Below are positions 50,215 to 61,183 of a DNA stretch of 64,000 nucleotides, in pieces. Below the pieces are notes generated by a model. That model saw only the letters and a list, made by a program, of their open reading frames with translations, made no database searches and was not told where the DNA came from. Source of the DNA: Pseudomonas sp. URMO17WK12:I11 (GTDB lineage: Bacteria; Pseudomonadota; Gammaproteobacteria; Pseudomonadales; Pseudomonadaceae); contig NZ_VEDF01000005.1 of assembly GCF_007677725.1 (NCBI RefSeq), positions 248,001-312,000 on the forward strand, given 5' to 3'. A program made the translations under genes and the position numbers. Numbering within the stretch: the first letter of the stretch is position 1; every line of letters starts with the position of its first letter.

Positions 50215-51312
50215 CTAACGCTTGTGGCCAGTGTCCAGCTTGCGCTCCAGATGCATGGAGTAGCGGGACATACCGAAACAGAAAATCCAGAACACCAGGG
50301 CGGCGAACACGTAGCCCTCGGTGGCCATGCCCAGCCAGGCCGGGTCGGCGGCAGCTTGCTTGACGCTGTTCAACAGGTCGAACAGGCCGATGATGATCAC
50401 CAGGCTGGTGTCCTTGAACAGGGCGATGAAGGTGTTGACGATGCCGGGGATCACCAGCTTGAGGGCTTGCGGCAGGATCACCAGGCCCATCGCCCGCCAA
50501 TAACCCAGGCCCATGGCCGCGGCCGCTTCGTACTGGCCTTTGGGGATGGCCTGCAGGCCGCCGCGCACCACCTCGGCGATGTACGCCGACTGGAACAGAA
50601 TCACCCCGATCATCGCCCGCAGCAGCTTGTCGAAGCTCATGCCTTCAGGCAGGAACAGCGGCAGCATCACCGATGACATGAACAGCACGGTGATCAGCGG
50701 CACGCCACGCCAGAACTCGATGAAGGTGACACAGACCACCTTCACCGCCGGCATTTTCGAGCGCCGCCCCAAGGCCAGCAGGATGCCCAGCGGCAAGGCG
50801 CCAACGATGCCCACGGTGGCGATCACCAAGGTCAGCATCAGGCCGCCCCACTGGCTGGTGGCAACGCTGCTCAGGCCCAGCACGCCACCGTGCAACAGGG
50901 TGTAGGCGACGATTGGGTACAGCACCAGCAGGCCCAGGCCATAGATCGCCTTGCGCGGGAAGCGCTTGATGAACAGCGGCGCGCCACCCAGTACCGCCAG
51001 CCACACGGTCAGGTCGACCCGCCAGCGCAATTCGGCAGGGTAATAGCCGTACATGAACTGGCCAAAGCGCTGCTGCACGAACACCCAGCAGGCGCCTTGC
51101 TTGGTGCAGTCGGCGCGTGTGCTGCCGACCCAGTTGGCGTCCAGCAACGCCCACTGCACCAGCGGCGGCACGATCAGCCACACCAGGTAAACCGCGAACA
51201 GGGTCAACAGGGTGTTGAGCCAGCTGGAGAACAGGTTTGCACGCATCCATGCGAGCACGCCGACGGTCTTCACCGGCGGCGGCATGTCAGGTTTGAAAAC
51301 ATGTGCATTCAC
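50215..51312 (-). CDS. aapM: Amino-acid ABC transporter permease AapM
   Basis: 365-residue inner-membrane permease. The long N-terminal part and a C-terminal BPD transporter domain with the EAA loop ([30 protein letters not shown]) fit AapM. About eight hydrophobic segments are present. It follows aapQ by 10 bases. Confidence 0.94.
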   Translation of the reverse strand: MNAHVFKPDMPPPVKTVGVLAWMRANLFSSWLNTLLTLFAVYLVWLIVPPLVQWALLDANWVGSTRADCTKQGACWVFVQQRFGQFMYGYYPAELRWRVDLTVWLAVLGGAPLFIKRFPRKAIYGLGLLVLYPIVAYTLLHGGVLGLSSVATSQWGGLMLTLVIATVGIVGALPLGILLALGRRSKMPAVKVVCVTFIEFWRGVPLITVLFMSSVMLPLFLPEGMSFDKLLRAMIGVILFQSAYIAEVVRGGLQAIPKGQYEAAAAMGLGYWRAMGLVILPQALKLVIPGIVNTFIALFKDTSLVIIIGLFDLLNSVKQAAADPAWLGMATEGYVFAALVFWIFCFGMSRYSMHLERKLDTGHKR

Positions 51313-51322
51313 GGGCGTATCC

Positions 51323-52501
51323 TCACCGCTCGATCAGCGCGATGCGCTTGTTGTACCAGTTCATCAGCAGCGAAATGCTGATGCTGATGGCGAGATAGAC
51401 ACTCATGGTGATGGCGATCACCTCGATGGCCTGGCCGGTCTGGTTCAGCACCGTCCCGGCGAACAGCGAAACCATCTCCGGGTAGCCGATGCCCGCCGCC
51501 AGCGACGAGTTCTTGGCCAGGTTCAGGTACTGGCTGGTCAACGGCGGAATGATCACCCGCAGGGCCTGCGGGATGATCACCTTGCGCAGGGTCGGGCCTT
51601 CGCGCAGGCCGAGCGAGCGCGCAGCTTCGGTCTGCCCATGGCTGACCGAGCGAATCCCGGAGCGCACGATCTCGGCGATGAACGCGGCGGTGTAGATGGT
51701 CAAGGCCAGGGTCAGCGCCAGCAGCTCAGGTATCAGCACCCAGCCACCGACGAAGTTGAAGCCCTTGAGCTGCGGCACCTGCCAATGCACCGGGCTGCCG
51801 AACAGCAGCACGCAGGCCCCGGGGATGCCGATCAGCAAGGCCAGGCCCAGCCAGAACTTGTGCAGCGGCTGCCCAGTGGCGTCGAAGCGCCGGTTGGCGT
51901 AGCGGACCATGGCCACGATGGCCAGCAGCGCCACGGCAACGGCCACCACGAACGGCCAGAAGCCTTCGGCCATCGAGGCTCCGGGGATGTTCAGGCCGCG
52001 GTTGCTGATGAACACCATGTCGTCGATGTTGATGCTGCCCCGTGGTCCTGGCAGGGTCAGGAACACGGCGAAGTACCAGAACAGGATCTGCAGCAAGGGC
52101 GGGATATTGCGGAAGGTCTCGACATACACCGCCGCCAGTTTGCTGATCATCCAGTTCGGCGACAGCCGCGCCACGCCGATGACGAAGCCCAGTACGGTGG
52201 CCAGGATCACGCCGATCAAGGTCACCAGCAGGGTATTGAGCAGGCCGATGACGAACACCCGCGCATAGCTGTCGGATTCGACGTAGGGGATCAGGTGCTG
52301 GGCAATGCCGAAGCCTGCGCTGCGCTCGAGAAAGTCGAAGCCCGAGGTGATGCCCCGGTGTTGCAGGTTGGTCTGGGTGTTGTGGAACAGGTACCAGCCC
52401 AGACCCACCACCAGGACCACGGTGAGGATCTGGAACAGCCACGCGCGCACACGTGGATCGCTCAGGGACAGGCCCCTTTGTGCGCCGATTCGATTTTGCA
52501 T
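51323..52501 (-). CDS. aapQ: Amino-acid ABC transporter permease AapQ
   Basis: 392-residue permease partner of AapM. The BPD segment SHGQTEAARSLGLREGPTLRKVIIPQ (EAA loop) and preceding helices ALTLALTIYTAAFIAEIVRSG are clear. Starts MQNRIGAQRGLSLSDPRVRA. Separated from aapJ by 67 bases holding a stable hairpin. Confidence 0.95.
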   Translation of the reverse strand: MQNRIGAQRGLSLSDPRVRAWLFQILTVVLVVGLGWYLFHNTQTNLQHRGITSGFDFLERSAGFGIAQHLIPYVESDSYARVFVIGLLNTLLVTLIGVILATVLGFVIGVARLSPNWMISKLAAVYVETFRNIPPLLQILFWYFAVFLTLPGPRGSINIDDMVFISNRGLNIPGASMAEGFWPFVVAVAVALLAIVAMVRYANRRFDATGQPLHKFWLGLALLIGIPGACVLLFGSPVHWQVPQLKGFNFVGGWVLIPELLALTLALTIYTAAFIAEIVRSGIRSVSHGQTEAARSLGLREGPTLRKVIIPQALRVIIPPLTSQYLNLAKNSSLAAGIGYPEMVSLFAGTVLNQTGQAIEVIAITMSVYLAISISISLLMNWYNKRIALIER

Positions 52502-52532
52502 GAAGTGCCCCGGAAAGTAGGGTTCCGAACGA

Positions 52533-52559
52533 CCTGCGGCGGCCGAATGCCGCCGCAGG
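52533..52559 (-). terminator. Intra-operon hairpin between aapJ and aapQ
   Basis: CCTGCGGCGGC/GCCGCCGCAGG 11-bp stem, loop of about 5 bases. No T-tract. Such hairpins after the binding-protein gene stabilise its mRNA or attenuate read-through. Confidence 0.7.
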
Positions 52560-52568
52560 GTGCAGCCA

Positions 52569-53597
52569 TCAGCGCACCGGTGGCGCGTACTGGATGCCGC
52601 CGTTGTTCCACAGGGCGTTCATGCCACGGTCGATCTTCAGGTCGGTGCTCTGGCCCAGGTTCTTCTCGAACACTTCGCCATAGTTGCCGACTTGCTTGAC
52701 GATCTGCACCACCCAGTCCTTGGGCAGCTTCAGGTCCTTGCCGTACTCACCGTCGCCACCGAGCAGGCGGGCGACATCCGGGTTCTTGGTCGCCTTGGCT
52801 TCAGCCTCGACGTTCTTCGAGGTGATGCCGGCCTCTTCGGCGTTGAGCATGGCGAACAAGGTCCATTTGACGATGCTGAACCATTCCTCGTCGCCCTTGC
52901 GCACCACCGGGCCCAGCGGTTCCTTGGAGATGGTTTCCGGCAGCACCACGTACTCGGTCGGTGCGGCCAGCTTGGAGCGCTGCGCGAACAGCTGGGACTT
53001 GTCCGAGGTCAGTACGTCGCAACGGCCAGATTCCAGGGACTTGGCGCTCTCGTCCGAGGTATCGAAGGTGATCGGGGTGTATTTCAGGCCATTGGCGCGG
53101 AAGAAGTCCGACACGTTCAGTTCGGTGGTGGTACCGGCCTGGATACAGATGGTCGCACCATCGAGTTCCTTGGCGCTGGAGACGCCAAGCTTCTTGTTGA
53201 CCAAGAAGCCCACGCCGTCATAGTAGGTGACGCCGGCGAACACCAGGCCCATGCCGGCATCGCGCGAGCTGGTCCAGGTGGTATTGCGCGACAGCACATC
53301 GACCTCGCCTGACTGCAGCGCGGTGAAGCGCTCCTTGGCGTTGAGCTGGCTGAACTTGACCTTGCTGGCGTCACCGAACACGGCCGCTGCGACTGCGCGG
53401 CAGACATCGGCGTCGATACCGACGATCTTGCCTTGTGCATCCGGTACCGAGAAGCCTGGCAAGCCATCGCTCACGCCACACTGGACGAAGCCCTTCTTCT
53501 TCACCGCATCGAGGGTGGCACCGGCCTGGGCAGTGCTCACGGCGCCCAATGCGGCGGCAGCGGTCAGGACTGCCAGGGTGGTTTTCAACATCTTCAT
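52569..53597 (-). CDS. aapJ: General L-amino-acid ABC transporter substrate-binding protein AapJ
   Basis: 342-residue periplasmic binding protein. Sec signal MKMLKTTLAVLTAAAALGAVSTAQA with cleavage near residue 25. Family 3 solute-binding features include KKKGFVQCGVSDGLPGFS, GKIVGIDADVCRAVAAAVFG and RFTALQSGEVDVLSRNTTWT. GGAGG is 6 bases before the ATG. First gene of the transporter operon with a sigma-54-type promoter upstream, pointing to nitrogen control. Confidence 0.95.
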   Translation of the reverse strand: MKMLKTTLAVLTAAAALGAVSTAQAGATLDAVKKKGFVQCGVSDGLPGFSVPDAQGKIVGIDADVCRAVAAAVFGDASKVKFSQLNAKERFTALQSGEVDVLSRNTTWTSSRDAGMGLVFAGVTYYDGVGFLVNKKLGVSSAKELDGATICIQAGTTTELNVSDFFRANGLKYTPITFDTSDESAKSLESGRCDVLTSDKSQLFAQRSKLAAPTEYVVLPETISKEPLGPVVRKGDEEWFSIVKWTLFAMLNAEEAGITSKNVEAEAKATKNPDVARLLGGDGEYGKDLKLPKDWVVQIVKQVGNYGEVFEKNLGQSTDLKIDRGMNALWNNGGIQYAPPVR

Positions 53598-54585
<988 letters not shown>

Positions 54586-54592
54586 GACCAAC

Positions 54593-54612
54593 CCGCCCCT
54601 GGCTGGGCGTTT
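54593..54612 (+). terminator. Possible terminator after the esterase gene
   Basis: CGCCC/GGGCG short stem followed by GTTTT, 8 bases past the stop. Confidence 0.5.
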
Positions 54613-54684
54613 TCCGCTACGCCGTGCGGATGTCTTGCATTACACTGCCCGGCGTACATTCCTTAATCAGTTGATGAGAAGATC

Positions 54685-56148
54685 GTGCTCAAGGCACTCA
54701 AGAAACTATTCGGCAAACCAGACGCCGCGCCCACTGCGCCCGCGCCTGCTGCCAGCGTCACGCCCGCCGCGCCCGCGCCAAGCGCACCGGCCCGGCCGCA
54801 ACCGAAAGCGCCAGCGCCTCGGCAACCTGCCATCGCCAAGCCCACTGCAAACGCCGAGCCTGCGGCAGCAGCCAGCAAGCCTGCCGAGGACAAGCCGCGC
54901 CGCGAACGCAAACCCAAACCCCAGGCCAGCCTGTGGAAGCCGGAAGACTTCGTGGTCGAGCCGCAGGAAGGCAAGACCCGCTTCCACGACTTCAAGCTCT
55001 CCAACGAGCTGATGCATGCCATTCACGACTTGGGCTTCCCCTACTGCACGCCGATCCAGGCGCAGGTGCTGGGCTTCACCCTGCGCGGCCAGGACGCCAT
55101 CGGCCGGGCGCAGACCGGCACCGGCAAGACCGCGGCGTTTCTGATTTCGATCATTTCCCAGTTGCAGCAGACGCCACCGCCCAAGGAGCGCTACATGGGC
55201 GAGCCACGGGCACTGATCATCGCCCCAACGCGCGAGTTGGTGGTGCAGATCGCCAAGGACGCTGCCGCCCTGACCAAGTACACCGGCCTGAACGTCATGA
55301 GCTTTGTAGGCGGCATGGACTTCGACAAGCAGCTCAAGGCCCTGGAGGCGCGGCACTGCGACATCCTGGTGGCCACGCCGGGCCGCTTGCTGGACTTCAA
55401 CCAGCGCGGCGAGGTGCACCTGGACATGGTCGAGGTCATGGTGCTCGACGAAGCTGACCGCATGCTCGACATGGGTTTCATCCCGCAAGTGCGGCAGATC
55501 ATCCGCCAGACCCCGCCCAAGAGCGAACGCCAGACCCTGCTGTTCTCCGCCACCTTCACAGACGATGTGATGAACCTGGCCAAGCAGTGGACGACCGACC
55601 CGGCAATCGTCGAGATCGAGCCGGAGAACGTCGCCAGCGAGACGGTCGAGCAGCACGTGTATGCGGTGGCCGGCAGCGACAAGTACAAGCTGCTGTACAA
55701 CCTGGTGACCCAGAACCAGTGGGAACGGGTCATGGTCTTCGCCAACCGCAAGGACGAGGTGCGGCGCATCGAGGAAAAACTGGTGCGCGACGGCATCAAC
55801 GCCGCCCAGCTCTCGGGCGATGTGCCTCAGCACAAACGTATTCGTACCCTGGAGAACTTCCGCGAAGGGCGCATCACCGTGCTGGTGGCAACCGACGTGG
55901 CTGGGCGCGGGATCCACATCGATGGCATCAGCCACGTGATCAACTTCACCCTGCCAGAAGATCCGGACGACTACGTGCACCGCATCGGTCGTACCGGCCG
56001 CGCCGGTACCAATGGCGTGTCGATCAGCTTCGCCGGGGAGGATGACTCCTACCAGTTGCCAGCGATCGAAGCGCTGCTGGGGCGCAAGATCAAGTGTGAG
56101 ATGCCACCGGATGAGTTGCTCAAACCAGTGCCGCGCAAGCCGCACTGA
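54685..56148 (+). CDS. rhlB: RhlB-like DEAD-box RNA helicase
   Basis: 487-residue ATP-dependent RNA helicase, RhlB type (RNA degradosome). N-terminal 90 residues are an Ala/Pro/Lys-rich disordered extension. The Q motif ([26 protein letters not shown]), I ([11 protein letters not shown]), Ia (PTRELVVQ), II ([13 protein letters not shown]), III (FSATF), V ([12 protein letters not shown]) and VI ([10 protein letters not shown]) are all intact. Start is GTG at 54685. It faces moaE convergently, which begins right at its stop. Confidence 0.92.
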   Translation: MLKALKKLFGKPDAAPTAPAPAASVTPAAPAPSAPARPQPKAPAPRQPAIAKPTANAEPAAAASKPAEDKPRRERKPKPQASLWKPEDFVVEPQEGKTRFHDFKLSNELMHAIHDLGFPYCTPIQAQVLGFTLRGQDAIGRAQTGTGKTAAFLISIISQLQQTPPPKERYMGEPRALIIAPTRELVVQIAKDAAALTKYTGLNVMSFVGGMDFDKQLKALEARHCDILVATPGRLLDFNQRGEVHLDMVEVMVLDEADRMLDMGFIPQVRQIIRQTPPKSERQTLLFSATFTDDVMNLAKQWTTDPAIVEIEPENVASETVEQHVYAVAGSDKYKLLYNLVTQNQWERVMVFANRKDEVRRIEEKLVRDGINAAQLSGDVPQHKRIRTLENFREGRITVLVATDVAGRGIHIDGISHVINFTLPEDPDDYVHRIGRTGRAGTNGVSISFAGEDDSYQLPAIEALLGRKIKCEMPPDELLKPVPRKPH

Positions 56149-56595
56149 TTACCAGCGCCCGGCAGCATCCTGGTCGCTCTGCCTGCCTTCGACCCAGCGC
56201 GGCCCTTCCTGGGTGTTTTCCTTCTTCCAGAACGGCGCGCGGGTTTTCAGGTAATCCATGATGAAGTTGCAGGCATCGAACGCTGCTTGCCGATGGGCAC
56301 TGGCCACACCGACGAAGACGATCGGCTCGCCTGGCTCGAGCGCGCCGATGCGGTGCAGTACCTCGACCTTGAGCAGTGGCCAGCGCTGCTCGGCCTCGAC
56401 GACGATCTTGCCCAGGGCTTTCTCGGTCATGCCGGGGTAGTGCTCGAGGAACATGCCGGCGACGTCGCGCCCGTCATTGAAGTCGCGCACGTAGCCGACG
56501 AACCCCACCACCGCGCCGACCCCGACATTCGCCGCATGCATGGCGTTGACCTCGGCGCCTGGATCGAAAGCGCTTTGCTGTACGCGTACCGCCAT
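56149..56595 (-). CDS. moaE: Molybdopterin synthase catalytic subunit MoaE
   Basis: 148-residue large subunit that inserts dithiolene sulfurs into precursor Z with MoaD. VGAVVGFVGYVRD, MFLEHYPGMTEKALGKI, HRIGALEPGEPIVFVGVASAHR and the catalytic KTRAPFWKKE (active-site Lys) are diagnostic. It is 2 bases downstream of moaD. Confidence 0.96.
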   Translation of the reverse strand: MAVRVQQSAFDPGAEVNAMHAANVGVGAVVGFVGYVRDFNDGRDVAGMFLEHYPGMTEKALGKIVVEAEQRWPLLKVEVLHRIGALEPGEPIVFVGVASAHRQAAFDACNFIMDYLKTRAPFWKKENTQEGPRWVEGRQSDQDAAGRW

Positions 56596-56597
56596 GC

Positions 56598-56843
56598 TCA
56601 GCCTCCTGTCACAGGTGGAAAGAATGCCACTTCATCGCCGTCCTGCACCGGCTCATCCAGGCGGCACAGGTCTTCATTGCGCGCACACATCAGGTTGTGT
56701 TCTGCCAGCACCGCGTAGTCCCCGCCTTTGTCGACAAGCGCCTGACGGACATCGTCCAGCACGCTGAACCGACCTTCCAGCTGTTCGGCATCCAGCCCCA
56801 GTCGCTCGCGGTAACGGGCGAAATACATCACCTTTATCTTCAT
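56598..56843 (-). CDS. moaD: Molybdopterin synthase sulfur carrier subunit MoaD
   Basis: 81-residue ubiquitin-fold sulfur carrier. It starts [18 protein letters not shown] and ends with the required di-glycine PPVTGG that is thiocarboxylated. The start shares a base with the moaC stop. The longer open frame to 57095 is a shadow of moaC. Confidence 0.95.
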   Translation of the reverse strand: MKIKVMYFARYRERLGLDAEQLEGRFSVLDDVRQALVDKGGDYAVLAEHNLMCARNEDLCRLDEPVQDGDEVAFFPPVTGG

Positions 56844-57313
56844 CACGCCTGCACCTTGTAGTGGCCACTCTTGCCGCCGAGCTTTTCCAGCAGGCGCACC
56901 TGCTCGATGAGCATGCCCTTGTCCACGGCCTTGCACATGTCGTAGAGGGTCAGCGCGGCGACGCTGGCGGCGGTCAGCGCTTCCATCTCCACCCCGGTCT
57001 GCCCGGCCAGCTTGCAACGGGCCACGATGTGTACCGAATCTTCGCCTTGGGCGCTCAATTCGACTTTCACGCTGGTCAGCATCAGCGGGTGGCACAACGG
57101 GATCAGGTCGCTGGTCTTCTTCGCCGCCTGGATGCCGGCGATACGTGCTACCGCGAACACATCGCCCTTGGGGTGTTGACCGTCGACGATCATTTGCAAG
57201 GTCTGCGGCAACATGCGCACCCGCGCTTCTGCCACCGCTTCGCGCTCGGTCACGGCTTTTTCAGTGACGTCGACCATGTTGGCGCGCCCCTGGGAATCAA
57301 GATGTGTCAGCAC
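56843..57313 (-). CDS. moaC: Cyclic pyranopterin monophosphate synthase MoaC
   Basis: 156-residue enzyme converting the MoaA product to cyclic pyranopterin monophosphate. [20 protein letters not shown], ALAxIAG-type [44 protein letters not shown] and the catalytic KAVDKGM are all present. First of moaCDE. Confidence 0.96.
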   Translation of the reverse strand: MLTHLDSQGRANMVDVTEKAVTEREAVAEARVRMLPQTLQMIVDGQHPKGDVFAVARIAGIQAAKKTSDLIPLCHPLMLTSVKVELSAQGEDSVHIVARCKLAGQTGVEMEALTAASVAALTLYDMCKAVDKGMLIEQVRLLEKLGGKSGHYKVQA

Positions 57314-57393
57314 TGCTCTGCTCCTGTGAAGGGAACAGAGAGTGTAAACCCGTGGGTCAGCTTTGCGCAGTGGATTGTGTTATGGAGAGGCGA

Positions 57394-57420
57394 CCTTGCC
57401 GGCGTATCGAACCGGCAAGG
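57394..57420. terminator. Hairpin between phoH-like gene and moaC
   Basis: Perfect 9-bp stem CCTTGCCGG/CCGGCAAGG with a 9-base loop; no T-tract. It lies just downstream of the PhoH-like gene. Confidence 0.55.
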
Positions 57421-57446
57421 TGGCTTACACAGGATCTTCCAAGGGC

Positions 57447-58841
57447 TTACATGTGCGACTCGGCGTATTCGGCCAGAACCGACCGCGGTACACCTTGCAG
57501 CGTGATGTGCACGCCGTGGGGGAAGTCCTTGAAGCGCTCGGTCAGGTAAGTCAGGCCGGAGCTGGTCGCGGACAGGTAGGGGGTATCGATCTGCGCCAGG
57601 TTACCCAGGCACACCACCTTGGAGCCAGCGCCGGCACGGGTGATGATGGTCTTCATCTGGTGCGGCGTGAGGTTCTGGCATTCGTCGATGAGGATCAGGC
57701 TCTGCTGGAAGCTGCGCCCGCGGATGTAGTTCAGCGACTTGAACTGCAAGGGCACACGTTCAAGGATGTACTCGACGCTGCCATGGGTGCTTTCGTCATC
57801 CATGTGCAGGGCTTCGAGGTTGTCGGTGATCGCGCCCAGCCAAGGTTCCATCTTCTCGGCCTCGGTACCCGGCAGGAAGCCGATCTCCTGGTCCAGCCCC
57901 TGCACGCTGCGGGTGGCGATGATGCGCCGGTAGCGCTTGCTGACCATGGTCTGCTCGATGGCTGCAGCCAGGGCCAGAATGGTCTTGCCGGAACCTGCGG
58001 CGCCGGTGAGGTTGACCAAATGGATATCGGGGTCGAGCAAGGCGAACAGCGCCAGGCTCTGGTGGATGTCGCGCGGCTTCAAGCCCCAGGCTTCCTGGTG
58101 CAGCAGCGGTTCCTGGTGCAGGTCGAGCAGCAGCAGCTCATCGTTGCGCATGCCCTTGACCCAGCCGACGAAGCCTTGCTCATCGATGATGAATTCATTG
58201 ATGTGCACCGCCGGCAGGCTTTCACTCATCTGCACCCGGTGCCAGGTACGACCGCGCTCCTGACGCGTTTCGACCTTGCTGACGCGGTCCCAGAACGAGC
58301 CGGTGACCGAGTGATAGCCCTTGGACAGTAGCGAAACGTCATCGACCAGCTGGTCGGTGCTGTAGTCCTCGGCAGCAATGCCACAGGCGCGCGCCTTCAG
58401 GCGCATGTTGATGTCTTTGGTGACCAGCACCACGTCCAGGTCGGTGCGCCGGGCGCGGACCTCGAGCAGTTGGTTGATGATGATGTTGTCGTTGAGGGTT
58501 TCAGGCAGCAGCTTGTTCGGTTCGTTGCGCGGGGTCATCAGGATCGACAAAAAGCCCTTGGGCCCACTCTTGCCGCGCTGGATCGGCACGCCCTGTTCGA
58601 CTGCGCTGGGCGAGGCATCGCCCAAGGTCTGGTCGATCAAGCGGATGGCCTGGCGGCATTCGGCAGCGATGGACTGTTTACCGGTCTTGAGCTTGTCGAG
58701 TTCCTCCAGCACCGTCATGGGCAGGGCGACGTGGTGCTCCTCGAAGTTGAGCAATGCGTTGGGGTCGTGAATCAAGACGTTGGTATCGAGCACATAGAGG
58801 ATTGGCTTGCTGGAGGAAGGGGTGCGTCCTTGGTCATCCAT
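57447..58841 (-). CDS. PIN-PhoH protein (PhoH2-type RNA helicase/RNase)
   Basis: 464-residue protein with an N-terminal PIN domain (YVLDTNVLIHDPNALLNF, VVLVTKDINMRLKA) and a C-terminal PhoH P-loop ATPase with Walker A LTGAAGSGKTILALAA and Walker B LILIDECQNLTPHQMKT. PhoH2 proteins are studied as RNA helicases and ribonucleases. About 600 bases further on lies a deacetylase-fold gene. Its role in Pseudomonas is not settled. Confidence 0.92.
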   Translation of the reverse strand: MDDQGRTPSSSKPILYVLDTNVLIHDPNALLNFEEHHVALPMTVLEELDKLKTGKQSIAAECRQAIRLIDQTLGDASPSAVEQGVPIQRGKSGPKGFLSILMTPRNEPNKLLPETLNDNIIINQLLEVRARRTDLDVVLVTKDINMRLKARACGIAAEDYSTDQLVDDVSLLSKGYHSVTGSFWDRVSKVETRQERGRTWHRVQMSESLPAVHINEFIIDEQGFVGWVKGMRNDELLLLDLHQEPLLHQEAWGLKPRDIHQSLALFALLDPDIHLVNLTGAAGSGKTILALAAAIEQTMVSKRYRRIIATRSVQGLDQEIGFLPGTEAEKMEPWLGAITDNLEALHMDDESTHGSVEYILERVPLQFKSLNYIRGRSFQQSLILIDECQNLTPHQMKTIITRAGAGSKVVCLGNLAQIDTPYLSATSSGLTYLTERFKDFPHGVHITLQGVPRSVLAEYAESHM

Positions 58842-59115
58842 ACTCGGTCACCTTATGTCGAAGCCACACGGCACGCGCTGTGGCGCGCCGCAGAGTGACG
58901 ACCGTTCTCCCCGTATCCGCGTTGCTACGGGCGGGAAGCGAACCTGGCAAGGTGGGCCTGGATGACGCCACCTGTGCTGCAGGAATCGGCTGTCTGGTTT
59001 CTTCATACCGCAAAAACCATGACCGGAAAAAGCACTTTTACGTATTTTTGAAGTTTATTTTTCCGATTGACGAAGCGCCCTTGGCGATCGCTCGATCGCA
59101 GACTACAGTCAGAAG
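58842..59115. other. phoH-like gene upstream region
   Basis: About 270 bases with no gene. It carries an A/T-rich patch near 59020-59070 and the palindrome GCGATCGC (59092-59099) followed by CGATCGC-like sequence. No clear promoter could be picked. Confidence 0.35.
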
Positions 59116-60252
59116 TCATACCCCCGATTCACCTGCCGCATAATCGTGGCAATCCTCCCAACCGAGTCCGCTTTGCGCGGTGTGCTGCAGCAGCCATTGC
59201 AGCGCTGGCTGAGCCTTTGGCAGGCTGTCGTGAAACTGGATGACGCCTTTGCGCCACAGCAGCATCAAGGTCACGACACGCTGGGCAGATGCCTCGGCCG
59301 TCAGCGCAGTATCGTCCTGAGCATCGATGTCCCACAGCGATACACTGAGCTGCTGGCTGGCCATGAACGCTTCGCCATCGGCGCGGCGCTGACCGTAAGG
59401 TGGACGAAACAGCGGCACGTATTGCCCGGGCAGGTCCGCCTGGACTCGCGCCTGGGCACGTTTGATCGAGTCCTGCCAGCCCTGCCACTGGGCATGCGAG
59501 CGGTATTCCCAGCCTTGTATGCCAACACACTGGCCGCCATACAGCCGTGCCAAGCTGCCGGCCGGCGTAGCATCGCGGCGCTGCTGCAGGCGGCTGCCCA
59601 GCACGAAGAAGGTGCCTTGCAGGCGCTGCTTGCGCAGGTAGGCTGTCAAGGCGTCGACAGGGCTGCCCTCAGGCCCGGGACCTCCGGCGAAGGTCAGCAA
59701 GAACATCCGATCGTTCAATTCGTCGCCGCTGCGCTCACCACTGGACAGGCGCTCGATCTCGCTGCTGGTCTGCGGCAACAACGCGGCCTTGCGCAGTTGC
59801 TCATCGAGGTAGCGCACATGGAACTGATAGCTTGGCTCGACCCAGCCTGTGTAGAAGGTGCCAACATCGCTGGCGAACGTCGCAGCCTTGCTGCGCAATT
59901 CACTCATGGACTCGACCAGATAGCAGAATGACGCATCCTGCTCGCAACTGCGCTGGGCCTGTTGATAACCCTGCCACAGGCGCTGCCACATCTGCGCGCG
60001 CACCGCGCGGATCTTCTGCAGGTTGATCTGGCGCAGGCCCAGGCGCGCGCCCAGGGCAGCGTCGTCGAGCAGCTCGCTTTCGTGCAGCACGCGGGCAAAC
60101 GACAGGATCTCCGCCCGCGAGGCAACATCGAACAAGGGCGGGCTGTCGAGCTGTTCAGGCCACTGGCTGCGGTCGAGGCTGGCCGGCGGCATGGGCGCAG
60201 CCTGGGCGGCCAGGCCCAGCAACATGGCAAGCAACGCGGCGACGATGCGCAT
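59116..60252 (-). CDS. Polysaccharide-deacetylase-fold secreted protein with altered metal site
   Basis: 378-residue protein with signal peptide MRIVAALLAMLLGLAAQAAP. Residues about 40-180 are helical; the NodB-type domain follows. The first motif, normally TFDDGP with the metal-binding Asp, reads LLTFAGGPGPEG. The second (usually HxxxH in a GNHTYSH context) reads GWEYRSHAQWQGW. RPPYGQRR (motif 3), LWDIDAQDD (usually DxxDW) and VIQFHDS (motif 5, keeps HD) remain. The change in motif 1 suggests loss of canonical deacetylation. The ATG at 60250-60252 is favoured by the signal peptide. Confidence 0.82.
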   Translation of the reverse strand: MRIVAALLAMLLGLAAQAAPMPPASLDRSQWPEQLDSPPLFDVASRAEILSFARVLHESELLDDAALGARLGLRQINLQKIRAVRAQMWQRLWQGYQQAQRSCEQDASFCYLVESMSELRSKAATFASDVGTFYTGWVEPSYQFHVRYLDEQLRKAALLPQTSSEIERLSSGERSGDELNDRMFLLTFAGGPGPEGSPVDALTAYLRKQRLQGTFFVLGSRLQQRRDATPAGSLARLYGGQCVGIQGWEYRSHAQWQGWQDSIKRAQARVQADLPGQYVPLFRPPYGQRRADGEAFMASQQLSVSLWDIDAQDDTALTAEASAQRVVTLMLLWRKGVIQFHDSLPKAQPALQWLLQHTAQSGLGWEDCHDYAAGESGV

Positions 60253-60330
60253 GAGCGATCCCTGGGTGACGGCAAAGCGCGCACTATAGCGCCTGCCTGG
60301 CCTATGGTCTGTGACTATCGTCGTCATAGT

Positions 60331-60359
60331 TTGGACTTGTCCTCCCTACCCCGTAGAAT
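60331..60359 (+). promoter_or_regulatory. yaaA promoter
   Basis: TTGGAC (60331-60336), 17-base spacer, TAGAAT (60354-60359), ending 29 bases before the yaaA ATG. Confidence 0.65.
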
Positions 60360-60388
60360 TGCCGGCAACGTTTCCTGGAGCCGACCCG

Positions 60389-61168
60389 ATGCTGACGGTG
60401 ATTTCCCCCGCCAAGACCCTCGATTACGAAACCCCCGCGGTTACCGAGCGGTTCACCCTGCCGCAATACCTGGACGACTCCCAGCAGCTGATCGGCCAAT
60501 TGCGCGAGCTTTCGCCGGTGCAGATCAGCGAACTGATGCACCTCTCCGACAAGCTCGCTGGCCTCAATGCTGCGCGTTTCGGCAGCTGGAGCCCACAGTT
60601 CACGCCGGCCAACGCGAAGCAAGCCTTGCTCGCCTTCAAAGGCGATGTGTACACCGGCCTCGACGCCCAAAGCCTCAGTGAAGACGACTTCAGCTACGCC
60701 CAGGATCACCTGCGCATGCTCTCTGGCCTGTACGGCCTGCTGCGCCCACTCGACCTGATGCAGCCGTATCGCCTGGAGATGGGCACCAAGCTGGCCAATG
60801 CGCGCGGCAAGGACCTGTACGCCTTCTGGGGCACGCGTATCAGCGAATGGCTGAACCAGGCGCTGGCCGACCAGGGCGACGATGTCTTGCTCAATCTGGC
60901 CAGCAACGAGTACTTCAGTGCGGTCAAACGCAGCGCCCTCAAGGCCCGGGTGATCAATGTCGACTTCAAGGACCAGAAGAACGGCCAGTACAAGATCATC
61001 AGCTTCTACGCCAAGAAAGCCCGCGGCATGATGAGCCGTTTCGTCATCCAGGAACGGGTCAACGATCCCGAGCAGCTCAAGGCCTTCGATGTGCAGGGCT
61101 ATTACTACAGCGCCGAACAGTCCAAGGCCGATCACCTGGTGTTCCTGCGCGATCACCCGGACGACTGA
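60389..61168 (+). CDS. yaaA: YaaA peroxide-stress protein (DUF328)
   Basis: 259-residue DUF328/YaaA protein. In E. coli YaaA limits free iron and protects DNA during H2O2 stress. It starts [32 protein letters not shown] segment ([23 protein letters not shown]), [11 protein letters not shown] and [15 protein letters not shown] are conserved. The ATG at 60389 follows TGGAG. It faces the exporter adaptor convergently. Confidence 0.93.
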   Translation: MLTVISPAKTLDYETPAVTERFTLPQYLDDSQQLIGQLRELSPVQISELMHLSDKLAGLNAARFGSWSPQFTPANAKQALLAFKGDVYTGLDAQSLSEDDFSYAQDHLRMLSGLYGLLRPLDLMQPYRLEMGTKLANARGKDLYAFWGTRISEWLNQALADQGDDVLLNLASNEYFSAVKRSALKARVINVDFKDQKNGQYKIISFYAKKARGMMSRFVIQERVNDPEQLKAFDVQGYYYSAEQSKADHLVFLRDHPDD

Positions 61169-61183
61169 GCCGAGCACAGGCCA

